Assembly (NCBI GenBank): GCA_002869225.1
Contig: PKTG01000123.1
Coordinates: forward strand, 1 to 53,999
Length of the DNA: 53,999 bases
Source: Candidatus Muiribacterium halophilum
GTDB taxonomy: Bacteria; Muiribacteriota; Muiribacteriia; Muiribacteriales; Muiribacteriaceae
Direction: 5' to 3'
Part shown: positions 43,972 through 51,953 of the stretch, in pieces
Layout: each line of letters opens with the position of its first letter
How positions within the stretch are numbered: the first letter of the stretch is position 1
Notes under the pieces: generated by a model
Database searches by the model: none
What the model was told of the DNA's origin: nothing
The model's input: the letters and a program-made list of their open reading frames with translations, nothing else
Made by a program: the position numbers and the translations under genes

Positions 43972-46122
43972 ATCCCCTGAAAAATTCTCCTCATTCTTAA
44001 AGAACGATGGAATCACATTTTTCTTACTACTAACCATCTTCTCATTAAATCTATCTTCCAATCTTAAAAGCTGTCTAGAGAATTTAAGCATATCTCCTGG
44101 AAGCAGTTTTGTGTTATGTAGATTATTTATCAACTCTACCGTATGATTAAAAATCCTGGAATCCTTTATAAAAGCAAAAAATGCATACCTACATATTCCA
44201 AGTGAGTTGATAAGAGAACCAGTATAAAAAAGATTCTGCATTATCTCTAAATTCTTTTCATAACTCTCTGGAATATCTTTGAAGAGATAATAAAAAGCTG
44301 GAAAATAAGCTTTTGATATATCAAGACCCTGAAATCTTTCCTGACAAAGACCTCCTATCTTCATCTTCCTGACATCATACGGAAGTATCGCTTCGCCGCC
44401 TGAGATAGCACATCTTGAAACAGCCAGATCTTTTCCAGCCACTTGAATTCCCTGTTTTAATATTCTGCTTCTATGATCATCTTTATTATTAAGAAAATCT
44501 ATTATCTGACTGCTCTTTGCTTTTTCAGATATTTCCTGAGATTCCTTAAGCACCGCTATAGCTCCACCTATCTCAATTGGGTCGAGACCCTGCTCAAAAC
44601 AATAATCATAAAGAGGTTCATATTCAGAAGGAAGAAACAGTCCGTTCATAAGTCCGAGTCCAGCATAATGATCATAATCAATATTTCTACGGGTCTCTTT
44701 TGAAGCATTAAAACATTTTATAACACAGTTCTGACATCTATTAGAAAACTCATAATCCTTCTTAAAAGAATTACTTATAGTCTTAGCTTCTTTAATAGGA
44801 ACAGTTGAAGCATTAAAATTATTTACAGGTAATGAACCAAGGACATTGTTTACCTGGAAAAAACCAAGAGTTGAAAATTCCGGTAATGTCCTACCGGTTA
44901 TCGTATTTTCAATAAGAAGTTCTTCGAATCTATTAAAGGAATCATTTGTTAAGCTGGAGTATTTATTTCCTGACTTCTTTTTCTCAACAATTATCGCTCT
45001 TACGTTTTTACTACCCATAACACTTCCAACACCTGAACCTCTTACAGGAAGTACGTTTAATTTTCCACTACTATCGGTTGCGATTATTGTAGATGAAAGC
45101 AGTTTCTCTTCAGATGAAGGTCCGGTAAGTATGATTGAATTGTTTTCACCAAACTGGGCTCTTAATCTATTAAAAAATTTTGTGGTAGTACAACCTGAAT
45201 ATTCATCAGCCGGTATTATCTCTATTCTTGAAGCGCCTACATGAATCAGTACTGGTTCCTCTGATGTCTCTTCAAGAATAATAGAACGAATACCAATATC
45301 TAAAAGTGATTTACCTACATCTCCCATAAGCTCAAGTGATCTAAGATTTTCACTAAGAGGAGATATAAAAGCAACGGTCATATGCGAAGAACATGATATT
45401 CCAGTAGCGGCCAAAGAACCTGGAGAAAAGACGATCTTGTTAAGAGGATCAAAAGCATCATATTCATAGGTATGAGTATCAAAAAGATACCTTGAAGAAA
45501 AATTTCTTCCACCAAAAAGACTCTGATCGGGTATCATGTCAAATTCTTCAACCCTTTTAGCTCTTAGCTTTATCCTAATGTTTTTATTCTTAAGATTTCC
45601 TGTCTTTACAAACTTGGCAAGTGCTATTGATTTTTCTACTTCTATATCCTCATATTGTGATATAAGTATTATATTATTTTTTTCTGTTATCTTTGCAAGA
45701 AGCTCAAATTCTTCTTTGCTAAGAAGAAGATCAGATACAGCTATCTTGATTGGTATAGAAGTACTTTCTCTGATCTTTTTTATCTCATACTCAAGTCTTT
45801 TAGAGTCAGAATTTTTAAGCCATGATAGATTAGGCATTAGAACTATCTCATCGACACCAGCTTTATCCCCATTTTGTATTTCAAGACATTTACTTTCAAT
45901 CGATGAGATACCTAAAGGGTATCCTACTAGTAAACTGAATTTCACTCGATGTTTTTGAAGTATCTTCGGGATCTCTTGAATCTGAAACGGAAGTAATTCT
46001 ACATTATTCTCACCATAATCTATTGCTTCATCAACTCTTGAAGACAAAGAGGACCCTAGATGCAGGGTCCTTGCTATTAGAAAATCAAATAATTTTAAGA
46101 TCTGTTTTCTGGTTAATTTCAT
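43957..46122 (-). CDS. DeoC-like domain fused to an aldehyde:ferredoxin oxidoreductase-type protein
   Basis: The 721-residue protein has two parts. Residues ~10-195 resemble DeoC: SLLVGYPLGISSIESKCLEI (compare [18 protein letters not shown] in the neighbouring DeoC) and AGVDEIVLMPN (compare [10 protein letters not shown]). The Schiff-base VKTSTGF motif is absent and the catalytic Asp is replaced, so this part is probably not an aldolase. Residues ~200-700 follow the AOR family: FGGRNFSSRYLFD, DPLNKIVFSPGSLAATG, RGSGVGSVMGSKNVRAIIV and the [4Fe-4S] ligands C463-x2-C466-x3-C470 plus C644 (SLGIC). AOR enzymes use tungsten or molybdenum bis-pterin to oxidise aldehydes to acids with ferredoxin. 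It lies between deoC and deoB, so acetaldehyde is the likely substrate (inference). No strong ribosome binding site precedes the ATG. Confidence 0.82.
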   Translation of the reverse strand: MKLTRKQILKLFDFLIARTLHLGSSLSSRVDEAIDYGENNVELLPFQIQEIPKILQKHRVKFSLLVGYPLGISSIESKCLEIQNGDKAGVDEIVLMPNLSWLKNSDSKRLEYEIKKIRESTSIPIKIAVSDLLLSKEEFELLAKITEKNNIILISQYEDIEVEKSIALAKFVKTGNLKNKNIRIKLRAKRVEEFDMIPDQSLFGGRNFSSRYLFDTHTYEYDAFDPLNKIVFSPGSLAATGISCSSHMTVAFISPLSENLRSLELMGDVGKSLLDIGIRSIILEETSEEPVLIHVGASRIEIIPADEYSGCTTTKFFNRLRAQFGENNSIILTGPSSEEKLLSSTIIATDSSGKLNVLPVRGSGVGSVMGSKNVRAIIVEKKKSGNKYSSLTNDSFNRFEELLIENTITGRTLPEFSTLGFFQVNNVLGSLPVNNFNASTVPIKEAKTISNSFKKDYEFSNRCQNCVIKCFNASKETRRNIDYDHYAGLGLMNGLFLPSEYEPLYDYCFEQGLDPIEIGGAIAVLKESQEISEKAKSSQIIDFLNNKDDHRSRILKQGIQVAGKDLAVSRCAISGGEAILPYDVRKMKIGGLCQERFQGLDISKAYFPAFYYLFKDIPESYEKNLEIMQNLFYTGSLINSLGICRYAFFAFIKDSRIFNHTVELINNLHNTKLLPGDMLKFSRQLLRLEDRFNEKMVSSKKNVIPSFFKNEENFSGDKFIF

Positions 46123-46186
46123 TTTATAATTGTTTGTGGTTTTTGGTTAGTAGTGTGATTAAAAAACTCCACATTCCCAATTGCTT

Positions 46187-47017
46187 TTAATAGCCGCTAT
46201 GGTCATATTGACCCTGGACAATTGCAACAGAAGCGGAAGCGCCTATTCTACTTGCACCAGCATTGACCATATTTATTGCCCCTTCATAATCTCTTACTCC
46301 ACCCGAAGCTTTGACTCCAAGCTTATCGCCAACGATTCTTCTCATAAGAGCAATGTCTTCAGCTGTCGCTCCACCAGCACTAAATCCTGTTGATGTCTTA
46401 ACATAATCAGCACCAGCTCTTTTACAAAGCTCTATTGATTTCATCTTCTCTTCAGAAGTAAGAAGACAAGTCTCAAGTATGACTTTTAAAAGTGTATTAC
46501 CACAAGCTTCCTTAACTTTTCTTATATCAGAAAGGACTTCATCAAGTCTTTTACTTTTCATAAAGCCAATATTTAAGACCATATCGATCTCATCTGCGCC
46601 ATCTTCTATAGCTTTTTTAGTCTCGAAAGCTTTTACTTCAGACGGGGTTGCACCTAGTGGAAATCCAACAACAGTACAAACCTTTACATCTGAGTTTTTT
46701 AAGAGTTTTGCAGCTGTGCTTACCCAGATAGGATTTACACATACTGAAAAGAATCCAAATTCCATAGCTTCTCGACATAGCTTAACAACCATCTCTTCTG
46801 TAGCATCAGGTTTTAGAAGAGTGTGATCAATATAGGAAGCAAGACTTCTGGAATCAAGCTGTTTTGATATATCAGCTTTAAATACCGGGACTTCTACCGG
46901 AGTACCGGAAGGAGTCTGTGGTGAATGACTAGTTGTGTTAACCTGTGCTTTTCTATTTATTTCTTTAAGCACTTCACCAGTTATCATCTCAATGAGCTTA
47001 CTATAATTGTTATCCAT
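46187..47017 (-). CDS. deoC: Deoxyribose-phosphate aldolase DeoC with an N-terminal microcompartment-targeting extension
   Basis: DeoC splits deoxyribose-5-phosphate into acetaldehyde and glyceraldehyde-3-phosphate. The TIM-barrel catalytic residues are present: Asp145 in ADEIDMVLN, the Schiff-base Lys207 in [14 protein letters not shown], and Lys236 in VKASGGV. The catalytic domain begins near residue 56. Before it are a short amphipathic helix (residues 4-21, [16 protein letters not shown]) and a Pro/Thr/Ser-rich linker, the layout of an encapsulation peptide. Length 276 against about 220 for free DeoC. It follows the BMC-H gene, separated by the palindrome array. Confidence 0.95.
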   Translation of the reverse strand: MDNNYSKLIEMITGEVLKEINRKAQVNTTSHSPQTPSGTPVEVPVFKADISKQLDSRSLASYIDHTLLKPDATEEMVVKLCREAMEFGFFSVCVNPIWVSTAAKLLKNSDVKVCTVVGFPLGATPSEVKAFETKKAIEDGADEIDMVLNIGFMKSKRLDEVLSDIRKVKEACGNTLLKVILETCLLTSEEKMKSIELCKRAGADYVKTSTGFSAGGATAEDIALMRRIVGDKLGVKASGGVRDYEGAINMVNAGASRIGASASVAIVQGQYDHSGY

Positions 47018-47040
47018 AATCTATACCGATCCCTTCATAT

Positions 47041-47304
47041 TCAGTTTATTGATACTTCGTATCACTTAACTGAGTTATTGTTTGTTATTCACAAACAAGT
47101 TATTGATGTTTCTCATCAAGTTATTGCTTAAACTTCGTTTAACCAAGTTATTGTTTGTTTCTCAAACAAGTTTCGGACTTTATTAAAATTATTCATTGAC
47201 TTGTCTGGAAGACAATAACTTATTTGATAAATTTATCAAATAATTACTTGTTCACTTTTTTTGTGAACAATAACTTGATTATGCAAATGCATAATCAATA
47301 ACAG
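47041..47304. repeat. Array of nine palindromes separated by an inverted 8-base spacer
   Basis: Nine short palindromes lie at 47051-47063, 47080-47096, 47105-47117, 47128-47142, 47153-47167, 47203-47213, 47222-47241, 47250-47268 and 47277-47296. In the left half they are separated by AAGTTATT, in the right half by its reverse complement AATAACTT. Spacers therefore pair in nested fashion (47145-47152 with 47214-47221, 47097-47104 with 47269-47276; 47118-47125 with 47242-47249 has one mismatch). The predicted fold is a ladder of four-way junctions. No gene is present. It lies in the transcript between the BMC-H gene and deoC. Confidence 0.8.
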
Positions 47305-47307
47305 CTC

Positions 47308-47577
47308 TTATGCTGGTAATATCTTCTCAACATCTTCATGTGGTGAAGGTATTACATGAGTAGAAACAAGGTTTCCAACTCTTGCAGCAGCCTGAGCACC
47401 AGCTTCTACTGAAGCTTTAACTGCACCAACATCGCCTCTTACTATTGTAGTTACAAGACCACCACCTATTTTTTCATAACCAACAAGTTTAACATTTGCT
47501 GCTTTTACCATAGCATCAGATGCTTCGATCATTCCTACAAGTCCACTTGTCTCAACCATTCCTAAAGCACTTCTCAT
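47308..47577 (-). CDS. BMC-H shell protein (EutM/PduA-like)
   Basis: The 89-residue protein is a single BMC domain: [26 protein letters not shown], the pore loop YEKIGGG, and [19 protein letters not shown]. Such proteins form hexameric tiles of the shell facet and a central metabolite pore. GGGGG precedes the ATG. It is closely related to the BMC-H at 53678-53959. The stop lies 4 bases from the palindrome array. Confidence 0.95.
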   Translation of the reverse strand: MRSALGMVETSGLVGMIEASDAMVKAANVKLVGYEKIGGGLVTTIVRGDVGAVKASVEAGAQAAARVGNLVSTHVIPSPHEDVEKILPA

Positions 47578-47605
47578 AAAGTCCCCCGTTTTTTAATAAA
47601 TTTAT

Positions 47606-47884
47606 TTATTTCCTGTTATCCAAAGTTATCTTATCTACAACACCTACTATCACTGTATGTACTGGCACCTTCTTATCCTCAAGAAGCATCTGTGCTGTGC
47701 TTCCTTCCTTGACTACTATCACTGTATCACCTATTCCGCTACAGACGGTGTCAATAGCCATAAGTTCTTCACCTTTTGCGTTACCATCAAGGTCGGTCTG
47801 TTTAACAAGCATCATCTTTCTTCCCTCAAGTGAAGGATTCTTGACACTTGATACAACATTTCCAACTACCTTAGCCAGAAACAT
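47606..47884 (-). CDS. BMC-P shell vertex protein (EutN/CcmL family)
   Basis: FLAKVVGNVVSSVKNPSLEGRKMMLV is the EutN/CcmL start, followed by AIDTVCSGIGDTVIVVKEGSTAQML and VVGVVDKI. These pentamers cap the shell vertices. The ATG at 47884 lies nine bases after AGAGG and is preferred over the ATG three codons earlier, which touches it. 92 residues. It overlaps the preceding BMC-P gene by 14 bases. Confidence 0.94.
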   Translation of the reverse strand: MFLAKVVGNVVSSVKNPSLEGRKMMLVKQTDLDGNAKGEELMAIDTVCSGIGDTVIVVKEGSTAQMLLEDKKVPVHTVIVGVVDKITLDNRK

Positions 47885-48164
47885 TAAATACATCCTCTTT
47901 ATACAGATTATCGACTATGCCCACAATAGTTGCATCAGTCGGTATATATTTTACACTACTTTTATACGGAATACAAGCTTCTGAGCTTGTGATATATATG
48001 ACGATCTCATCGTTTCCAGCACCTATACTATCGGTTCCAATAAGAGGTTCACCCACATGTTTACCGTCTCCATCTATCGGCTGTATTATCAATAGCTTCA
48101 CCCCACAAAATCCAGGATATTTTGCTGTTGAAATAATATTACCGACTACTTTACCAATATTCAT
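47871..48164 (-). CDS. BMC-P shell vertex protein, second copy
   Basis: MNIGKVVGNIISTAKYPGFCGVKLLIIQPID followed by GTDSIGAGNDEIVIYITSSEA and TIVGIVDNL is the EutN/CcmL pattern. At 97 residues it is slightly longer than its neighbour. The sequence between the family motifs differs from the other two BMC-P genes, so the three are probably not interchangeable. Confidence 0.94.
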   Translation of the reverse strand: MNIGKVVGNIISTAKYPGFCGVKLLIIQPIDGDGKHVGEPLIGTDSIGAGNDEIVIYITSSEACIPYKSSVKYIPTDATIVGIVDNLYKEDVFNVSG

Positions 48165-48167
48165 CTA

Positions 48168-48863
48168 TTATACTCTTTCCACCTGTACTTTCTTTTCATT
48201 AATATAATCTTTCGCCATTGGAAGAATTATTGTATTTTTAGATATCTTTATACTTTTTATCTTATTTCTTCTAAGATAATCCTCAGTTAATACTTTTTCT
48301 GCATATACATCTGCTGCAGATACCGATATATCAGATATATCACCTTTCTGACCAAGGATCTTTGCAACAACCTGTTTTATTATCTCTTTTAAAGTATTAC
48401 TATCCATAAGACCTCCAGATCTACCAGCATCAAGAGCATTTACCATATTGACTCTTTTTTCATGTCTTCCTCCTGCAAACGGAGTATCCACAAATCTATC
48501 AAGTATCTGCGTTGCTTTTCCTGAACCTATTATCATAGATCCCATACAAAGCATATTTGCATTATTATGTTCCTTTGCGTTCCATGCACTGTATAGGTCA
48601 TTACAAAGAGCAGCCCTGACTCCCGCAACTTTATTTGCTGCCATTGTTGAACCAACGCCAGCTCCATCGATCATAACAGAAAGATCCGCCTGTCCCTGGA
48701 CAACTGAAAGCGCAGCTTTCTCAGCATACTCGGGATAATCCACTTTCGGAATCTCTCCAGTACATCCAAGATCTATCACCTGAAGACCTCTTCCTTTCAT
48801 GTGCTCTATAAGGTCCTGCTTTAACTTAAACCCACCATGATAACTTGCTATAGCTATTTTCAT
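48168..48863 (-). CDS. RpiB-like protein with altered active site and a C-terminal BMC-associated tail
   Basis: Residues 1-145 have the RpiB/LacAB fold: IASYHGGFKLKQDLIEHM, AANKVAGVRAALCNDLYSAWNAKEHNNANMLCMG, and HEKRV. Canonical RpiB has SDHAG and a catalytic Cys in CGTGIG; here these read SYHGG and DGAGVG, with Asp66 in the Cys position. The usual isomerase mechanism may not apply. Residues 155-171 (SNTLKEIIKQVVAKILG) form an amphipathic helix like an encapsulation peptide. Residues ~181-231 (SKNTIILPMAKDYINEK) resemble a short module found in EutQ/EutT-type BMC proteins. RpiB-like genes are a hallmark of SPU microcompartment loci. Confidence 0.85.
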   Translation of the reverse strand: MKIAIASYHGGFKLKQDLIEHMKGRGLQVIDLGCTGEIPKVDYPEYAEKAALSVVQGQADLSVMIDGAGVGSTMAANKVAGVRAALCNDLYSAWNAKEHNNANMLCMGSMIIGSGKATQILDRFVDTPFAGGRHEKRVNMVNALDAGRSGGLMDSNTLKEIIKQVVAKILGQKGDISDISVSAADVYAEKVLTEDYLRRNKIKSIKISKNTIILPMAKDYINEKKVQVERV

Positions 48864-48867
48864 ATTC

Positions 48868-49920
48868 TCACCCCAAATACTTTATAAGACTAAAGATAAA
48901 GAGTGCCAGAAAAATTATCATACCAGCATAGATTATATAATTCTCTTTATCATCCTCTGAATAAAATTCAGGTTGTTCGTCTTGTTTTTCTTCTGTCCCA
49001 AGTTTTTCATCTTCAGACTTATTCCTAAGTTTAACTTCTTTTTGCACTACCATATTTCCAAAAACACCATCTGCTAAGCTAACTTTCATCTCAACTACCT
49101 CAGAGGATTCTCTGAACTTAGATATGACTTTATTTTCTTTTCTGATAACCTTAGTCTTCACAGGAACCTCGGCCGGATTATCTGCTCCTGTAATAGATTT
49201 TGCTATATGTTTTCCTATCACGGAATCATCAGTTATTCTTACTATAACTTTATCTCCAGGTTTCACATCGTTAGCATTCACACCATCATTAGGATCGATA
49301 AGAGGTATGACATCTATTAGAACTTCATTTTTAGGATCTTTTTCCTCACCTGATTCTTGATTATTATCATTCTCATTATTATCATCCATAGCTTTGATCT
49401 CATCAATGACTTCGGAATAATAATCTACATCCATCTTCATCTCAACATCTATTTCAAATCCCTGACTTATAAGACTTCTAAGTTCATTATCGAGCATATT
49501 TTTGATAATAACGCTTCTTAAAAGTTCATCAGAAGTTGTAAGTATGACTTTGTTTATCTTATCTATCTTTGTAGCGGAAAGTGATTTCGAAAAATAGTTC
49601 TCGATCTTTCTTACATAAACGAGGTATGCCGAGCCCTTATCATCAAGAATCTTCTTTGCACCGTCTATTATCTCAAGATATCTGCCAACTTTGTCTTCTG
49701 TTGATAGACCGATCTGTTTATCTATAGCACATTGGACATCCTGAAATTTGTTTTCTGATGTATCACCGATTATGACTAAGGCACCTTTAAACTCACCACT
49801 TACTTCTGTAAACGTAAATTTAAGGATATATCTGGCATTATCTTTGGTCTGACTTTTCACCTCGTTAGCAGAATCATTCTGGACTGGTGGAGTTGTCATC
49901 GTTTCCTTCATTTCTTCCAT
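48868..49920 (-). CDS. Unknown tail-anchored protein encoded inside the BMC operon
   Basis: I do not recognise this 350-residue protein. Residues ~28-180 are a mixed alpha/beta region (ARYILKFTFTEVSGEFKGALVII). An acidic Asp/Asn/Glu linker (~185-205) and a second beta-rich region (~205-300) follow, with another acidic stretch. A single membrane helix (about 328-347, YIIYAGMIIFLALFIFSLIK) ends the protein. The bulk should face the cytoplasm, where it could tether the shell or cargo to the membrane (inference). It overlaps the small membrane protein gene by 47 bases and precedes rpiB by 4 bases. Confidence 0.8.
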   Translation of the reverse strand: MEEMKETMTTPPVQNDSANEVKSQTKDNARYILKFTFTEVSGEFKGALVIIGDTSENKFQDVQCAIDKQIGLSTEDKVGRYLEIIDGAKKILDDKGSAYLVYVRKIENYFSKSLSATKIDKINKVILTTSDELLRSVIIKNMLDNELRSLISQGFEIDVEMKMDVDYYSEVIDEIKAMDDNNENDNNQESGEEKDPKNEVLIDVIPLIDPNDGVNANDVKPGDKVIVRITDDSVIGKHIAKSITGADNPAEVPVKTKVIRKENKVISKFRESSEVVEMKVSLADGVFGNMVVQKEVKLRNKSEDEKLGTEEKQDEQPEFYSEDDKENYIIYAGMIIFLALFIFSLIKYLG

Positions 49921-50080
49921 CTGTCTTCTTTCTCCTGAGTATGTCGTAATAAACCAGAATAATTATTGCTACAGTGTAAAGTGGTGAAACGATCCCGAAT
50001 ATGTTATCAGCCTTATCATTTACAAAATAAAAAAGTACTAACGCAACAAAAAACAGCAGATAATAAACAAGTATTCGCAT
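49874..50080 (-). CDS. Small membrane protein encoded inside the BMC operon
   Basis: The 68-residue protein has two hydrophobic helices (about residues 3-20 and 29-46) followed by a charged hydrophilic tail (RRKKTDGRNEGNDDN). It starts next to the BMC-T stop codon and its end overlaps the following tail-anchored protein gene by 47 bases, so the two are expressed together. Family not recognised; not a usual BMC component. Confidence 0.7.
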   Translation of the reverse strand: MRILVYYLLFFVALVLFYFVNDKADNIFGIVSPLYTVAIIILVYYDILRRKKTDGRNEGNDDNSTSPE

Positions 50081-50626
50081 TTAATACAAGTTCTCCGCTA
50101 ATTCGGGGTGTGGGTTCGGTAACACCATAGAATAAACAAGAAAACCTTCTTCCTGAAGATATTCAACAGCTACCTTTTCACTTTCTCTAACCGCTCCAAC
50201 TTCTCCGGTAAAGGTAAAAAATGATTTCCCACCCAATCCTTTGGCTATTCTTATCTCTATCATCCTGATATCAGCTGCCTTAAGTGCTGCATCGGCAGCA
50301 ATTATTGAAGCAGCTATTGAAAAACTCTCAACTACACCTACAGCTTCTACTTTAGGTAGTTCTGTTGAAGCTGTCAGCGCAGGAAATACATCTTCATGAA
50401 GATTTGGTATCACAATAGAATCTATTAGAAGTTCAGAAGCTACTTCTTTTGCAGTCTCTACCGAACTCTTTACATCTCCTACTTCTCCACGAAACAGTAT
50501 TATATATTTTCCAGCACAAACAGGCATACTATACAAAAGACTTACATTTGCAGCTTTTAAAGCAGCGTCACAAGACTCAACACCAGCTGAGATACTTTTA
50601 TATTCAAGCATACCTATACAATTCAT
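50081..50626 (-). CDS. BMC-T tandem-domain shell protein, PduT-like with a pore cysteine
   Basis: Two BMC domains are fused: residues 1-90 (IGMLEYKSISAGVESCDAALKAANV) and 95-181 (AVGVVESFSIAASIIAADAALKAADI). The first carries MPVCAGKYI with Cys37 at the pore loop. In PduT the equivalent Cys holds a [4Fe-4S] cluster at the trimer centre. Together with the PduS-like gene just upstream this suggests electron transfer across the shell. It overlaps that gene by 4 bases (ATGA). Confidence 0.92.
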   Translation of the reverse strand: MNCIGMLEYKSISAGVESCDAALKAANVSLLYSMPVCAGKYIILFRGEVGDVKSSVETAKEVASELLIDSIVIPNLHEDVFPALTASTELPKVEAVGVVESFSIAASIIAADAALKAADIRMIEIRIAKGLGGKSFFTFTGEVGAVRESEKVAVEYLQEEGFLVYSMVLPNPHPELAENLY

Positions 50627-51939
50627 AATCTGACCTCGATATCAATATAATTTTCCCCTTTACTAATAACCTTGCCATCAAGCGGCGAATGGACATTGGC
50701 AGAAAAATCTCCACTAAGCTTTCCAATAAGCTGATTCGCTTTTATTTCATTTCCTATATCTACGACGGCTTTAGCTGGAGCACCAATATGCTGATTGAGA
50801 TATATCCTTAACATATCCGGTTTGAGCTCCTCTGTTATATATTCAGGTTTTACACTATAATATTTTGAAAGACCTAATCTGGCTGTAAGCCTGGTAGTAT
50901 TTAGCTGTCTTCCTTTTCTAAATACAGGTGCTTTATACTCCTTTAGTCTTTCCTTTTCAAATCTTTTTCCTTCTTTTCGCATCTCGTTTTTGATCTTAAC
51001 ATTTACCGCTCTTGGCGAAAGTCCAATAGGACATGCATAAAGTTCACATATATTACACTCACTGCAAAGCATAGCATGTTCGTATACATGTGGCTGAGTA
51101 AGCTCCATGCCTATTGCTCGCATTATCTTATGAGGTTCCATCCTGTGCCCTATAAGGTATCTTGAACATAGCTCTGTACAAGTCATACAGTTGCAACAGG
51201 AGGCCCTAGCCTGAGAAACAACACTCTTTATAGTTTGAGTCTTCCTTCTTATCAAAGGATGATCTCTTTCCAAAAAGATTATGCCAGAAGTAGTCTTTCT
51301 TACGATCCCCTCATTGACCTCGACTACTTTTCCCATCATAGGACCGCCATCAATAGCAACATAATCTATATCTTTTTTTCCAGCTATATCAAGAAGATAC
51401 GAAAAAGAAGTCCCAACAGGAACTTCTCTTACCTGAGGATTATTTACCTCGCCTATTATTGAGACAAATCTTTTAGAGAAAGGCTCATCCTGTAATACAG
51501 CTTTACCTATTCTGTAGACCGTCTCGACATTGTTTACAATGACATCGATATCAAGTGGAATACCAGCTTCAGGTACTACCTTATCGAGTATCTCATAGAT
51601 CATGACCTGTTCATCACCTGATGGATAAACATTCCTTAAGACCCTGACCTCGATAAAATCGACATCGATGAATTTTTTTAGAGCTTCACCGCAATCACGG
51701 TTCTTCTCTTTTATTCCAATATACGCTTTTTCATAAGGAGTTATCTCACGAACAGCTTTTATACCCTCTATTATCTCTTTCGAGAAGTTAAGCATAAGAG
51801 TACGGTCTGTTGCAAGAAGAGGTTCACATTCAGCAGCGTTGATAATATAAGACTGAGCTTTCGCTCCGAGTTTTATATGAGCCGGAAAACCTGCTCCACC
51901 TGCTCCAGTGATCCCTGCACTTTTTACCTTATCAAGCAT
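50623..51939 (-). CDS. PduS/RnfC-like flavo-iron-sulfur protein
   Basis: The 438-residue protein starts with the dinucleotide/FMN-binding GITGAGGAGFPAHIKLG (residues 9-25), NAAECEPLL and the SLBB-like middle. Two [4Fe-4S] ligand sets follow, C248/C251/C254/C258 and C292/C295/C298/C303. A C-terminal lipoyl-like RnfC module (IGAPAKAVVDIGNEIKANQLIGK to VHSPLDGKV) ends it. PduS-type proteins move electrons between NAD(P)H and an acceptor; with PduT they could re-oxidise the NADH made by the aldehyde dehydrogenase. It lies 14 bases after the ALDH gene. Confidence 0.92.
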   Translation of the reverse strand: MLDKVKSAGITGAGGAGFPAHIKLGAKAQSYIINAAECEPLLATDRTLMLNFSKEIIEGIKAVREITPYEKAYIGIKEKNRDCGEALKKFIDVDFIEVRVLRNVYPSGDEQVMIYEILDKVVPEAGIPLDIDVIVNNVETVYRIGKAVLQDEPFSKRFVSIIGEVNNPQVREVPVGTSFSYLLDIAGKKDIDYVAIDGGPMMGKVVEVNEGIVRKTTSGIIFLERDHPLIRRKTQTIKSVVSQARASCCNCMTCTELCSRYLIGHRMEPHKIMRAIGMELTQPHVYEHAMLCSECNICELYACPIGLSPRAVNVKIKNEMRKEGKRFEKERLKEYKAPVFRKGRQLNTTRLTARLGLSKYYSVKPEYITEELKPDMLRIYLNQHIGAPAKAVVDIGNEIKANQLIGKLSGDFSANVHSPLDGKVISKGENYIDIEVRL

Positions 51940-51953
51940 ATATATCTATTCCT

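Noticed and set aside
47051-47296. A CRISPR array
   Set aside because: The repeats are 8-base spacers in opposite orientations around palindromes; there are no constant repeats of 24-37 bases, no equal-length unique spacers and no cas genes.
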